Assembly: GCA_023129255.1 (NCBI GenBank)
Contig: JAGMCH010000007.1
Location: 1-43,465, forward strand
Reading direction: 5' to 3'
Source of the DNA: Dehalococcoidales bacterium
Lineage (GTDB): Bacteria; Chloroflexota; Dehalococcoidia; Dehalococcoidales; BS750m-G39
Length of the DNA stretch: 43,465 nt
In this document: positions 23,761 to 32,583 of the stretch, in pieces
Position numbering within the stretch: position 1 is the stretch's first letter
Layout of the letters: every line of letters starts with the position of its first letter
Translations under genes and position numbers: made by a program
Notes under the pieces: model-generated
Database searches by the model: none
The model's input: the letters and a program-made list of their open reading frames with translations, nothing else
Told to the model about the DNA's origin: nothing

Positions 23761-25413
23761 ATGGGTAGGAAAGAGGCAGCAATTCAACGAGCCGCTAGAG
23801 ATACAGGTTTGGACATAAGCCTGCAGGACGTAGTGGATGGCGTTGAAGATGAGCTTCTGGTCATTGATGATAAGTACTGTGTCCGCTTCGCCAATGCAGC
23901 AATGCAACGCAGGGTGTGTGAAGGCACCGGGGCACCCCTTGGCAGGCGTTGCTATGAGGTCTTCCAGTGCAGAGACAAGCCTTGCAGTTCACCCCTTTGG
24001 GAATGCCCGCTTAGAAGTGTACTAGAAAGGGGGGTGGGGACAACAGTTATTCATCATGACCACTCCTTGGAGGGGGACAAGTATGTCAGGGTTACCGCGT
24101 ACCCGCTTAGGGACAGTAGTGGCAATGTCAAGGCAATACTTGAGCTGAGGAGGAATGTTACCGCAGAAAGGGAGCTGGAGACCCAGATACTGAGGCGACA
24201 TCACCAGCTCTTGGCATTGAGTCACATTTCAAGTGCCGTGAGTGGTCTGCGGGATTTGGACGCTGTCCTAAGGATTGCCTTGGATAATGTGCTAGAGATC
24301 ATTAACGGCGCCATTGGAGGAATTCTGCTCTTGGACAACGATACCAAAACCCTGCGCTATCGTGTACATCGCGGCTTGTCCGCTAAATATGCCGAGGATA
24401 TGCGGACACCCCTCGGCGAGGGGATAGCAGGAAAAGTAGCCCAAACCGGTGAGCCCATGTTGTTGGAAGACATCTCTAAAGATCCGCGTACTGCTCACCC
24501 CGATTTGATAAGTGCAGAGGGTATTAAGGGGTTCATCAGTGTTCCTCTGAAAGCAAAGGATAAAGTGGTAGGTGTGATGAATGTTGCCAGTCATGTGGCA
24601 GGGCGCTTCGGCGCAGATGATGTTTCCCTCCTTAATTCCATTGGGGACTATCTCGGCACTACAATTGAGCAAGCAAGACTATACGAGCGACTGGCAAGGG
24701 CGGGGGAAAGATATAGAGACCTTCTCAAACATGCTCTAACTACCCAAGAGCAGGAGCGAAAAAGGATTGCCCGAGAGCTGCATGATGAGACCAGCCAAGC
24801 GCTTACCAGCTTGACCCTAAGCCTGATGGCTATTATAGGAATGGCGGAAATGAAAGGTTTTGGAGACGCTGAGTTTATGGAGAAGCTTAAGACGACGCAC
24901 TCCTATGCGGTTTATGCCGGCAATGAGATAGTAAAGCTCATGAAGGAACTCCGCCCCACCTTGTTGGATGAGCTAGGAATGCCAGCTGCAATCCACCGGT
25001 ATGCTAAGGATACCCTTCAAGCTCAAGGCATTAATGTATCTGCGGAATTTATAGGCACTGAACAGCGCTTGCCGCCGGAAATTGAAGTAACGCTTTTCCG
25101 CATCGCTCAGGGAGTAATGGGCAACATCCTGGAGCACTCAGGGGCGAAGAATGTCTCAATCAAGCTAGAGTGCAACGCCAGTGAGTGTGTATTAATTATC
25201 AAGGATGACGGCAAAGGCTTTGATGTCAGCAAGCTCACACAGGTGGAGCCTGGTGGTCGGGGCGCGGGCTTATTCACCATGAGGGAAAGATTGAGTTTGT
25301 TGGGTGGCACTGGTCGTATCGAGTCCAAGCCGGGGCAAGGGACAAAGATTATAGCCAAGGTTCCACTGGTGAGGGATGTGGAAGGTGAAGAAGATAAGAG
25401 TATTAATAGCTGA
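23761..25413 (+). CDS. PAS-GAF sensor histidine kinase, NarL-partner type (HisKA_3/HATPase_c)
   Basis: 550 aa; Cys-rich PAS segment CYEVFQCRDKPCSSPLWECPL, GAF domain, H-box ERKRIARELHDETSQAL, GGRGAGLFTMRERLSLLGG. Confidence 0.9.
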   Translation: MGRKEAAIQRAARDTGLDISLQDVVDGVEDELLVIDDKYCVRFANAAMQRRVCEGTGAPLGRRCYEVFQCRDKPCSSPLWECPLRSVLERGVGTTVIHHDHSLEGDKYVRVTAYPLRDSSGNVKAILELRRNVTAERELETQILRRHHQLLALSHISSAVSGLRDLDAVLRIALDNVLEIINGAIGGILLLDNDTKTLRYRVHRGLSAKYAEDMRTPLGEGIAGKVAQTGEPMLLEDISKDPRTAHPDLISAEGIKGFISVPLKAKDKVVGVMNVASHVAGRFGADDVSLLNSIGDYLGTTIEQARLYERLARAGERYRDLLKHALTTQEQERKRIARELHDETSQALTSLTLSLMAIIGMAEMKGFGDAEFMEKLKTTHSYAVYAGNEIVKLMKELRPTLLDELGMPAAIHRYAKDTLQAQGINVSAEFIGTEQRLPPEIEVTLFRIAQGVMGNILEHSGAKNVSIKLECNASECVLIIKDDGKGFDVSKLTQVEPGGRGAGLFTMRERLSLLGGTGRIESKPGQGTKIIAKVPLVRDVEGEEDKSINS

Positions 25414-26038
25414 TGACCATACCCTCGTGCGAGATGGAATTCGTGCTCTACTAGCCCTTGTTGCAGATGTAGAAGTTGTCGGTGAGGCAGCAAATGGAAA
25501 GGAAGCTCTTGAGAAAGTAAAAGAGCTTATACCTGATGTGGTGCTCATGGACCTGGCGATGCCCATCATGAGCGGACTGGAAGCAACACGCAGAATACGC
25601 AGGGAATTCCCGAAAACCCGGGTGCTGGTAATAACCCAGTACGACGATAGCGAATATGTCATCCCTATTATCGAGGCAGGAGCCTGCGGGTACGTTACTA
25701 AGATGGCAGCATTTTCAGAGCTTACCTCAGCTATTCACGCCGCCTACAGGGGAGATTCCTTTCTGTCTCCCTCAGCGGCAACAGCCCTTGTTGAGGAATA
25801 TCAGCTGAAAACCAGTGTAGGTGGAGAAAAAGACCCTTACCAGCGGTTGACCGATAGGGAAAGGGAGGTTCTTAAGCTGGTCGTAGAGGGACATACTGCG
25901 CGGGAAATAGCGGATATGCTGGTTGTCAGCCCTAAGACTGTAGAGTGGTACAAAACCAGCCTGATGAACAAGCTGAACATCCACAATAGGACCGACCTCA
26001 TCAAGTTTGCCATACGCAAGCGAATTATAACCCTGTGA
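25376..26038 (+). CDS. NarL/LuxR-family response regulator
   Basis: 220 aa; REC (VLIADDHTLVRDG, VVLMDLAMP) plus LuxR HTH (LTDREREVLKLVVEGHTAREIADMLVVSPKTVEWY). Confidence 0.95.
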   Translation: MWKVKKIRVLIADDHTLVRDGIRALLALVADVEVVGEAANGKEALEKVKELIPDVVLMDLAMPIMSGLEATRRIRREFPKTRVLVITQYDDSEYVIPIIEAGACGYVTKMAAFSELTSAIHAAYRGDSFLSPSAATALVEEYQLKTSVGGEKDPYQRLTDREREVLKLVVEGHTAREIADMLVVSPKTVEWYKTSLMNKLNIHNRTDLIKFAIRKRIITL

Positions 26039-26110
26039 TGGCATAAACGAAACCTCCCCCATTCACCTTACCAGAGTCGCCTCTTGACCGTGACTTACCA
26101 CCTCTGTAAA

Positions 26111-26147
26111 TAGGGGGTTTCCCTAGTGAAAATTCCCTAGGGGAATT
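26111..26147. promoter_or_regulatory. Candidate operator: tandem inverted repeats upstream of the oxidoreductase/MetVF operon
   Basis: TAGGG-N5-CCCTA (26111-26125) and AATTCCC-TAG-GGGAATT (26131-26147). Confidence 0.4.
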
Positions 26148-26228
26148 ACTGCCCATCCCCGTATATTTCCTATTGCCTCCCTGTAACAAAGAGGTACTAT
26201 ATAGTTAGACTCTGATGTTACTACTCAA

Positions 26229-28358
26229 ATGGGGGGCATGATGCATTCACCCGTAAGTGATGCCCATAATTATAGAGCCAATCGAACGGAGAAGTATCTT
26301 GACCACAGCCTCATGCCTCCCTGCCAAGCTGCCTGCCCCTTACATATGGATGTCAGAGGATATGTTGATTTGGTTGCCCAGGGAAAGATCATGGAAGCGT
26401 TGCAGAGCATAAGAAGTGGCAACCCTTTTCCCTCTATCTGTGCCTATGTTTGTACTCATCCCTGCGAGGATGCCTGCCGGCGCTGTCAGGTAGATAAACC
26501 TGTCGCTATCCGGGCGTTGAAGAGATTTGCAGTGGAATTCGGTGGTGACAGGATGGTCCAGGCTGAAGCCGAGACTACACAACAGGAAAAGGTTGCCATA
26601 GTAGGGTCCGGTCCAGCTGGAATGGCTTGCGCTTACTATCTAAGGAAGCTTGGCTATCCGGCAACTATCTTCGAGGCTCATTCAGAGATGGGGGGTATGC
26701 TCAGAGTCGGTATTCCTCAATATCGCCTTCCCCGCCAAGTACTGGATACCGAAGTTCAAAGGCTAACTCAGATGGGGGTTGAAATCAGGCTCAGTACAAA
26801 GGTGGTATCCCTGGACCTGCTATTTGACCTGGGCTACAAGGCTATCTTTATAACCATAGGTGCCCATCAAAGCCTTAGAATGGGTATAGAAGGAGAAGAG
26901 AGCCCGGGGGTAATAGACGGGGCAACCTTTCTCCGTGAAGTAAACCTCGGGCTTAAGCCGTCTCTAGGGGAAAGAGTTGCTGTGGTGGGAGGGGGGAATG
27001 TGGCTATTGATGCTGCCCGCACCGCAGTTCGGCTGGGGACAAAGAGGGTGAATATTCTCTACCGCCGCGGCCGGGCGGAAATGCCAGCGGATCCTGAAGA
27101 GGTAGAACAAGCACTGGGAGAAGGAATAGAGATTCTGTTCCTGGTGATACCGACTAGAATCAAAAGGGGAAATGGGCGGTTAAGCGTAACCTGCGTAAGG
27201 ATGGAGCTTGGCGCACCGGATGCTAGTAGCAGGCGTCGCCCCGTGCCCATCAAGGACAGCGAATTCAATGAGGAATTCGATACTTTAATTACTGCTATTG
27301 GACAAGCACCTCAGACCCCGGGTGGTTTCGACGTTCGCATGGGTAAGGGCAGTACTATTCAGGTTGACCCGACCACGCTCACTACCAATAGGGTGGGGGT
27401 CTTCGCCGGAGGGGATGCTGTAACCGGGCCAGCTACTGTAACCGAGGCATTAGCAGCTGGCAGGCTGGCAGCTTCCCGTATTGACGATTATCTTCAGCAC
27501 AGGTATCCAGTAGCTGGCAAAGCGGAGAGAGAAAAGCTGGTAGGCGACCTACTGCCTGAAACAATAGAAATGATAAGGAAAATCAGCCGACTTGAGCCAC
27601 CAATTCTTCTTCCTGAAGCAAGGGTGAAAGACTTCGAGCCAGTGGAGCTTGTCTATGACTGGGAAACTGCTACCAACGAGGCGAGAAGGTGTCTGCGGTG
27701 CGGTATGGGCGCGGAAATCCTGTTTCAAGATAAGTGCGCCACTTGTCTGACCTGCTTGAAGGTCTGTCCGTATCATGTACCCTGCCTGGATGCCAGTGGC
27801 ACAATCCAGATACCGGCTGAACAGTGCCAGGCTTGCGGTATATGTGTTGCTGAGTGTCCGGCCAAAGTAATTGTTTTGCGCAAACCATATGACCGACGAA
27901 GCATAAATGAAGAGCTGGACCATATCCTCAAGTCTGCAGCAGAATCAAAATCAAAGCCGTTCATTGTCGGCTTTTGCTGCCAGTATGGACTCTTTGGCAT
28001 CGGCACTCTGGCAAACCTATGGAGGGGGGCCAAGGCTGGTGTCTGGATTGTGCCTGTTCTTTGTGTAGCCAAGGTAGAGGCTGAACAGATATTGCGTGCC
28101 TTTGAGATGGGTGCCGAGGGAGTTTTCATCGCCGGCTGCGGAGAACAATGTTCCAGGGAAGACACTGCCTTCTGGGTTCGCCAGCGCGTTGAAAAGGTTA
28201 GAAAAGTGCTAGCGCAGGTTGGCTTTGAGACAGAGCGTCTGCAGACTTTTTTCCCAAGCACTACCAATGAAGACCTTGCCCCGGAGCTGGATAAGTTCGC
28301 TGAACAAATAGGCAGGCTCTATTTAGCCTCAGCAATAATGCAGGAGGTGAAAAGTTGA
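26229..28358 (+). CDS. FAD-dependent GltD-like oxidoreductase fused to 2x[4Fe-4S] and MvhD-like (hydrogenase iron-sulfur subunit) domains
   Basis: 709 aa; CQAACPLHMDVRGYV, VAIVGSGPAGMACAYYLRKLG, VVGGGNVAIDAARTA, CATCLTCLKVCPYHVPC...CQACGICVAECPA, then FIVGFCCQYGLFG...GVFIAGCGEQCSRED. Confidence 0.88.
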   Translation: MGGMMHSPVSDAHNYRANRTEKYLDHSLMPPCQAACPLHMDVRGYVDLVAQGKIMEALQSIRSGNPFPSICAYVCTHPCEDACRRCQVDKPVAIRALKRFAVEFGGDRMVQAEAETTQQEKVAIVGSGPAGMACAYYLRKLGYPATIFEAHSEMGGMLRVGIPQYRLPRQVLDTEVQRLTQMGVEIRLSTKVVSLDLLFDLGYKAIFITIGAHQSLRMGIEGEESPGVIDGATFLREVNLGLKPSLGERVAVVGGGNVAIDAARTAVRLGTKRVNILYRRGRAEMPADPEEVEQALGEGIEILFLVIPTRIKRGNGRLSVTCVRMELGAPDASSRRRPVPIKDSEFNEEFDTLITAIGQAPQTPGGFDVRMGKGSTIQVDPTTLTTNRVGVFAGGDAVTGPATVTEALAAGRLAASRIDDYLQHRYPVAGKAEREKLVGDLLPETIEMIRKISRLEPPILLPEARVKDFEPVELVYDWETATNEARRCLRCGMGAEILFQDKCATCLTCLKVCPYHVPCLDASGTIQIPAEQCQACGICVAECPAKVIVLRKPYDRRSINEELDHILKSAAESKSKPFIVGFCCQYGLFGIGTLANLWRGAKAGVWIVPVLCVAKVEAEQILRAFEMGAEGVFIAGCGEQCSREDTAFWVRQRVEKVRKVLAQVGFETERLQTFFPSTTNEDLAPELDKFAEQIGRLYLASAIMQEVKS

Positions 28359-29038
28359 TAGTCGCGGAGCAAAAGTCTTTAGCAGAAATAAGGCAAATGA
28401 TTACCCCTTACCAGAGAGTATTGATTCTCGGTTGTGGCACCTGTATGACAGTTTGTAACGCCGGTGGCGAGCGTGAAGTCTCATTTCTTCATAACGCTTT
28501 GCGGCTCGCAGAGTCAAGGAGCGGAAACGGAATTCACACCTTTTCCGAATACACAGTAAAAAGACAATGCGATTATGAATTCCTGGATTCGCTTGTCGAC
28601 AAAATCGGCGATGTGGATGCCATTCTTTCGCTGGGTTGCGGCATCGGGGTGCAGGCTATAGCCGAACGTCTTCCAGATTTACCCGTTTTGCCCGGTGTTA
28701 ATACCTCTTTCATGGGTATGGCTGAGGAGTGGGGGGTCTGGGATGAGCGGTGCGCTGCCTGTGGCGATTGCATACTGGCAGAGACCGGTGGCATCTGTCC
28801 CATCACCAGGTGCACAAAGGGGATACTCAACGGTCCTTGCGCCGGCACCAAAAACGGTAAATGCGAAGCCAACAAGGATATGGACTGCGCCTGGATCTTA
28901 ATCTACAAGCGCCTGGAAAGACTGGGGCAACTGGACAAAATGCGCCGATATTACCCGTTGAGGAACTTCCGGACAATTCCCAGACCGAGAAGGGTCGCCA
29001 GCAAAGCTAGTATTGATGTAGGAGAGGGCAATGGCTAA
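28355..29038 (+). CDS. MetV-like (methylenetetrahydrofolate reductase C-terminal/Zn-binding domain)
   Basis: 227 aa; TTG start overlapping the upstream stop; LGCGTCMTVCNAGGEREV, CAACGDCILAETGGICPITRCTKGILNGPCAGTKNGKCE. Confidence 0.82.
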   Translation: MIVAEQKSLAEIRQMITPYQRVLILGCGTCMTVCNAGGEREVSFLHNALRLAESRSGNGIHTFSEYTVKRQCDYEFLDSLVDKIGDVDAILSLGCGIGVQAIAERLPDLPVLPGVNTSFMGMAEEWGVWDERCAACGDCILAETGGICPITRCTKGILNGPCAGTKNGKCEANKDMDCAWILIYKRLERLGQLDKMRRYYPLRNFRTIPRPRRVASKASIDVGEGNG

Positions 29039-29933
29039 CTCGTTATTTGAGGAGAAACTCTACTCTGGTGAATTCCTGGTAACAACAGAGGTCGGGCCTC
29101 CTAAAGGCGCGGATATTTCGGAAATGGTTCACCATATAGATTTGCTTAAGGACAAGGTTGACGCCATCAACATCACTGACCATCAAAGCTCCGTGATGCG
29201 TTTCCCCTCGCTGGGTGGCTGCCTATTGGTGAAGGAACGCGGTGGTGAGCCTATCCTTCAGGTGACCTGTCGTGACCGCAACCGCTTGGCGCTTCAAGCT
29301 GACCTTCTTCTGGCATATTCTAGAGGCATCAACAACGTGCTTTGCCTCACCGGAGATTCCGTTGACGTGGGGGACCACAAGGAGGCAAAGCCCGTCTTTG
29401 ACTCGGATTCTGTTCAATTGCTTAAGATAATCAGGACGATGGAATCGGGGACGGATATAGGAGGAAATGAACTCAAAGGTACTCCAAAATTCTGTATTGG
29501 TGCCTCGGTCCACCCCGAAGCAGACTTTATTGAACCGCAACTCATCAAGTTTGATAAGAAGGTTGCTGCCGGGGCGCAATTTTTCCAGACTCAGGGCATT
29601 TTTGACTTACGAAGCCTTCGCCGGTTCATGCAATATGCCTCCCAGTTTGATGTCAAAATTTTAGCCGGGATTATAGTCCTGGCCTCAGCGGGGATGGCTC
29701 GGTATATGAATAACAATGTTCCAGGAATCATTGTTCCTCAAGCCACTATCGATGAGCTTGCCAGTGCGGAGAAGGACAAAAGACTTCAGAAAGGAATCGA
29801 GATTGCTGTGGGCTTGATAAAGACGATAAAGGAGGAAAACCTGTGCCACGGCGTCCATATTATGGCGGTAGGCAATGAAAGGATTGTGCCTGACATTCTG
29901 GAGGCGGCTCAACTAGCAGGTGTTCGTCATTAG
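29031..29933 (+). CDS. Methylenetetrahydrofolate reductase (MetF family)
   Basis: 300 aa; EFLVTTEVGPPKGADIS, AINITDHQSSVMR, LCLTGDSVDVGDH, GAQFFQTQGIFDL. Confidence 0.9.
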   Translation: MANSLFEEKLYSGEFLVTTEVGPPKGADISEMVHHIDLLKDKVDAINITDHQSSVMRFPSLGGCLLVKERGGEPILQVTCRDRNRLALQADLLLAYSRGINNVLCLTGDSVDVGDHKEAKPVFDSDSVQLLKIIRTMESGTDIGGNELKGTPKFCIGASVHPEADFIEPQLIKFDKKVAAGAQFFQTQGIFDLRSLRRFMQYASQFDVKILAGIIVLASAGMARYMNNNVPGIIVPQATIDELASAEKDKRLQKGIEIAVGLIKTIKEENLCHGVHIMAVGNERIVPDILEAAQLAGVRH

Positions 29934-29978
29934 GATGGCGAGCGGGCTAACTAAATCTAACGAAAGGAGGAAAGTGAA

Positions 29979-30794
29979 ATGGGAAACGAACAAAAAATTC
30001 TACTGATAGATGACGAGCCCGATTTTGTAGAAGCTTTCTCGAGGACTTTGGAAGCTAAATCCTATCAGGTAATCACCACTAGCAGGGAACAGGTCCAGGA
30101 AAGGATGAAGGACGAGCCAGATATCGTTGTCCTGGGTACTATCACTCCGGCTGGGGAGGCATTCCGGCTGCATCAATGGCTAAAAGGGCATCCCAGATAT
30201 AAGGACATACCGCTCTTGGTGATTGATGCCCCGTATGAGGAACGAGCTATTAAGGGATGGAGGAGGGAGGAGGGCATGCAGCTCGAGGCGGAGGGCTATG
30301 TAAGCAAGCCAATTGAGCCAGCTGCCCTGGCGCCCCGAATCCAAAGCCTGCTGGAAGGAGCGATTAGGACGATAAAAGTGCTGGTAACAGATGACCATAC
30401 TATGGTCAGGGATGGAATATGTGCTGTTCTCACATTGCAAAAGGACATGGATGTGGTAGGCGAGGCTGTTAACGGGCAAGACGCGATTGAGAAGGTGCTA
30501 CGGCTTTCGCCGAACGTGGTGTTGATGGACATAGTCATGCCAGTGATGAGCGGGCTAGAAGCGACAAAACGGATAACCAAGGAATGCCCTCAGACAAAGG
30601 TTTTGATTTTGACACAATATGACGAGGAAGAGAATATGTTTGTTGCCAAGCAGGCGGGAGCATATGGCTTTATTCCGAAGAGGGCCGCCAGCTCGGATCT
30701 CATAAATGGCATAAGGGCTGTAGGCGCAGGAAGATACTTCCCTCCGGCTTTTGCCTATGTGTCTGCCAACTGGCCGGAAGGGGAGACGCGTTGA
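29979..30794 (+). CDS. Tandem-receiver response regulator without output domain
   Basis: 271 aa; REC1 ILLIDDEPDF with the phospho-acceptor region DIVVLGTITP (no Asp); REC2 VLVTDDHTMVRDG/VVLMDIVMP; ends before any HTH. Confidence 0.85.
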   Translation: MGNEQKILLIDDEPDFVEAFSRTLEAKSYQVITTSREQVQERMKDEPDIVVLGTITPAGEAFRLHQWLKGHPRYKDIPLLVIDAPYEERAIKGWRREEGMQLEAEGYVSKPIEPAALAPRIQSLLEGAIRTIKVLVTDDHTMVRDGICAVLTLQKDMDVVGEAVNGQDAIEKVLRLSPNVVLMDIVMPVMSGLEATKRITKECPQTKVLILTQYDEEENMFVAKQAGAYGFIPKRAASSDLINGIRAVGAGRYFPPAFAYVSANWPEGETR

Positions 30795-31224
30795 GTTTGC
30801 TGCTAGCTTTTTCTAGGCAGTGAACTGGGAATGCTTGAAATCTCCAGCGTAACACTCAGGGAATTCACAATGTGTCTTCTACGTTCTGGCTTGATAGACA
30901 AAAAGGAAAGCTAAATTAAAGTACCTCGGTCTCGTCCACATAGCCAACGGTAGGTCAGCGCCTAAGCCATTGCGGTCTCTACTTGTCTTTGTATTATAGG
31001 CAGGATATGGCTCTCCGGCTAACATTTGTTCAGAATGTTCTTACAGGTGGTGTTGGAACATGTCATTTCCAATAGTGAGCAGTGGAAGGACTATCGAGAT
31101 GGTAAAGGCTTAGAGGTAGCCCGCCTAGCTTTGGACGTGGTAAGACACAGAGGCACCTGTTGAACAAAAGGGTGGGTTGTGCAATACAAGGGAATGCGAC
31201 GGTTTGACCATTTGTGATATGCGA

Positions 31225-31253
31225 TTGCCGTATTGTTGCGGTCTCGCTATAAT
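31225..31253 (+). promoter_or_regulatory. Sigma70-type promoter of the methyltransferase gene
   Basis: TTGCCG - N17 - TATAAT. Confidence 0.6.
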
Positions 31254-31288
31254 GGCAATAAGAAACCTAAGATAAGGAAGTCAATGCA

Positions 31289-31930
31289 ATGGAAACCTGG
31301 CAGTGGGTCTTGACCTGGGTCGTAGCACTGCTGGTAGTAGCAATCATTCCCTACCTAATTCTGAAATACGCATGTCGTAAGCCGATGTCCAATGTCTGGA
31401 ATTATCTCTTCTGCATTTTCTTCTTTTGGCTGTGGATATTCGCCATATATGAGACTCCTAGGAAGCGAAGGGAGAGGCTAAAGAAAGCAGGGGTTAAAGA
31501 GGGGCAGGTAATTGTGGATCTTGGGTGTGGTCCGGGCCGCTTCACGACTCTCGCCGCAAAGATAGTGGGGCCAGAAGGCAAAGTATATGCCTTAGATATT
31601 CATCCCTTACACACAGCCATTGTTAGGGCCAGGATAGGAATAGGAGGCCCCAAAAACGTGAGTGTCATGCATGCAGATTGTTGTGCAACGCGGTTACCGG
31701 ACAAAGCGATAGACCTTATCTTCATAAACGACGCCTTCCACGAGTTTGCCGATAAAGTTGGCTGCCTGAAGGAGGTAGCAAGGATTCTGAAAGCAGATGG
31801 GATTCTAGCCATAGACGAGCATGAAATGAAAGAGAGCAAATTCTTGGGTATCGTTGAGGGGGCCAACCTCTTCACCCTTGTCGAGAAAGAAAAGAGGCTT
31901 TATAAGTTCAGACCACTCAGTGAAGGCTAA
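31289..31930 (+). CDS. Membrane-anchored class I SAM-dependent methyltransferase
   Basis: 213 aa; N-terminal TM segments, then VIVDLGCGPGRFTTLAAKIVGPEGKVYALDIHP, IFINDAFHEF. Confidence 0.88.
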   Translation: METWQWVLTWVVALLVVAIIPYLILKYACRKPMSNVWNYLFCIFFFWLWIFAIYETPRKRRERLKKAGVKEGQVIVDLGCGPGRFTTLAAKIVGPEGKVYALDIHPLHTAIVRARIGIGGPKNVSVMHADCCATRLPDKAIDLIFINDAFHEFADKVGCLKEVARILKADGILAIDEHEMKESKFLGIVEGANLFTLVEKEKRLYKFRPLSEG

Positions 31931-31968
31931 CAATAGCTTGATTTGTGCAACCCCATACACGAAAAAAG

Positions 31969-32002
31969 AGAGGCTCTCCCACTGATACTTGGGAGAGCCT
32001 CT
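31969..32002 (-). terminator. Intrinsic terminator
   Basis: AGAGGCTCTCCC (31969-31980) / GGGAGAGCCTCT (31991-32002), 12-bp perfect stem; U-tract (CTTTTTTCG) on the minus strand. Confidence 0.7.
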
Positions 32003-32127
32003 ACTTCACAACGAGAGACGCTCTGTAGTCAAAATCTGAGCGCTTTTTCAGGATGGTCAATGGTTTGCTTGGTAGTCTCCTTTAAGGGAGAGGGGGACAC
32101 CCGGGGTGGGGTTGATAAACAATTTTA

Positions 32128-32409
32128 TCAAGAAGGCCGTTTTGCCTCTCGAGCATAGTAACGCTCGTAGGCTCTGCCCATGGTAAATAAATTCAGTGTG
32201 AGCACCATATTGGCTTCTTTTTTGTCTTCCTCTGACCACTTTGCTACCTTGGCCAATATCCGAAACTGCTCCAGGAGCCAGCGCCGCTCTTCCTCCGATG
32301 GCGGCTCAATGGACTTGGTTTTCTTAAAGAACTCAAGGGTTCGCACTCGGTCCGTTGTCTCTGCCTTCTTTAGTATCTCCTCTAGCTGCCGTCTCAGCTT
32401 GTCATCCAT
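32128..32409 (-). CDS. Hypothetical protein
   Basis: 93 aa; charged, helix-rich; RBS-like AGGAGGTG upstream on the minus strand. Confidence 0.5.
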   Translation of the reverse strand: MDDKLRRQLEEILKKAETTDRVRTLEFFKKTKSIEPPSEEERRWLLEQFRILAKVAKWSEEDKKEANMVLTLNLFTMGRAYERYYAREAKRPS

Positions 32410-32503
32410 AATTACACCTCCTACTAATATAAGCGATTTAGATGTGCGAAATCTCTACATCAAATTGGCGATTTTTGCTCGGGGAGTGAAAAAGACAAAA
32501 AAG

Positions 32504-32532
32504 GGGGTCGGGGGATTCGAACCCCCGACCCC
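32504..32532 (-). other. tRNA T-arm/acceptor-like fragment or hairpin
   Basis: Minus strand GGGGTCGGGGG-TTCGAAT-CCCCCGACCCC followed by CTTTTTT: canonical T-loop TTCGAAT in an 11-bp stem; no complete tRNA can be folded around it. Confidence 0.5.
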
Positions 32533-32583
32533 AGTATGTTACCTGTAGTATATGACCCCTAGTATATTATTAGAAGTCAAAGA

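Noticed and set aside
30795-31224. ~400-bp gap with a short ORF (about 31036-31160, MFLQVVLEHVISNSEQWKDYRDGKGLEVARLALDVVRHRGTC)
   Set aside because: Too short and no recognisable family; could be a decayed gene but not supportable from sequence alone.
32504-32532. Possible complete tRNA on the minus strand
   Set aside because: Only the T-arm and 3' acceptor-like part is recognisable; no D-arm or anticodon arm folds in the upstream ~60 nt, so it is listed only as a fragment.
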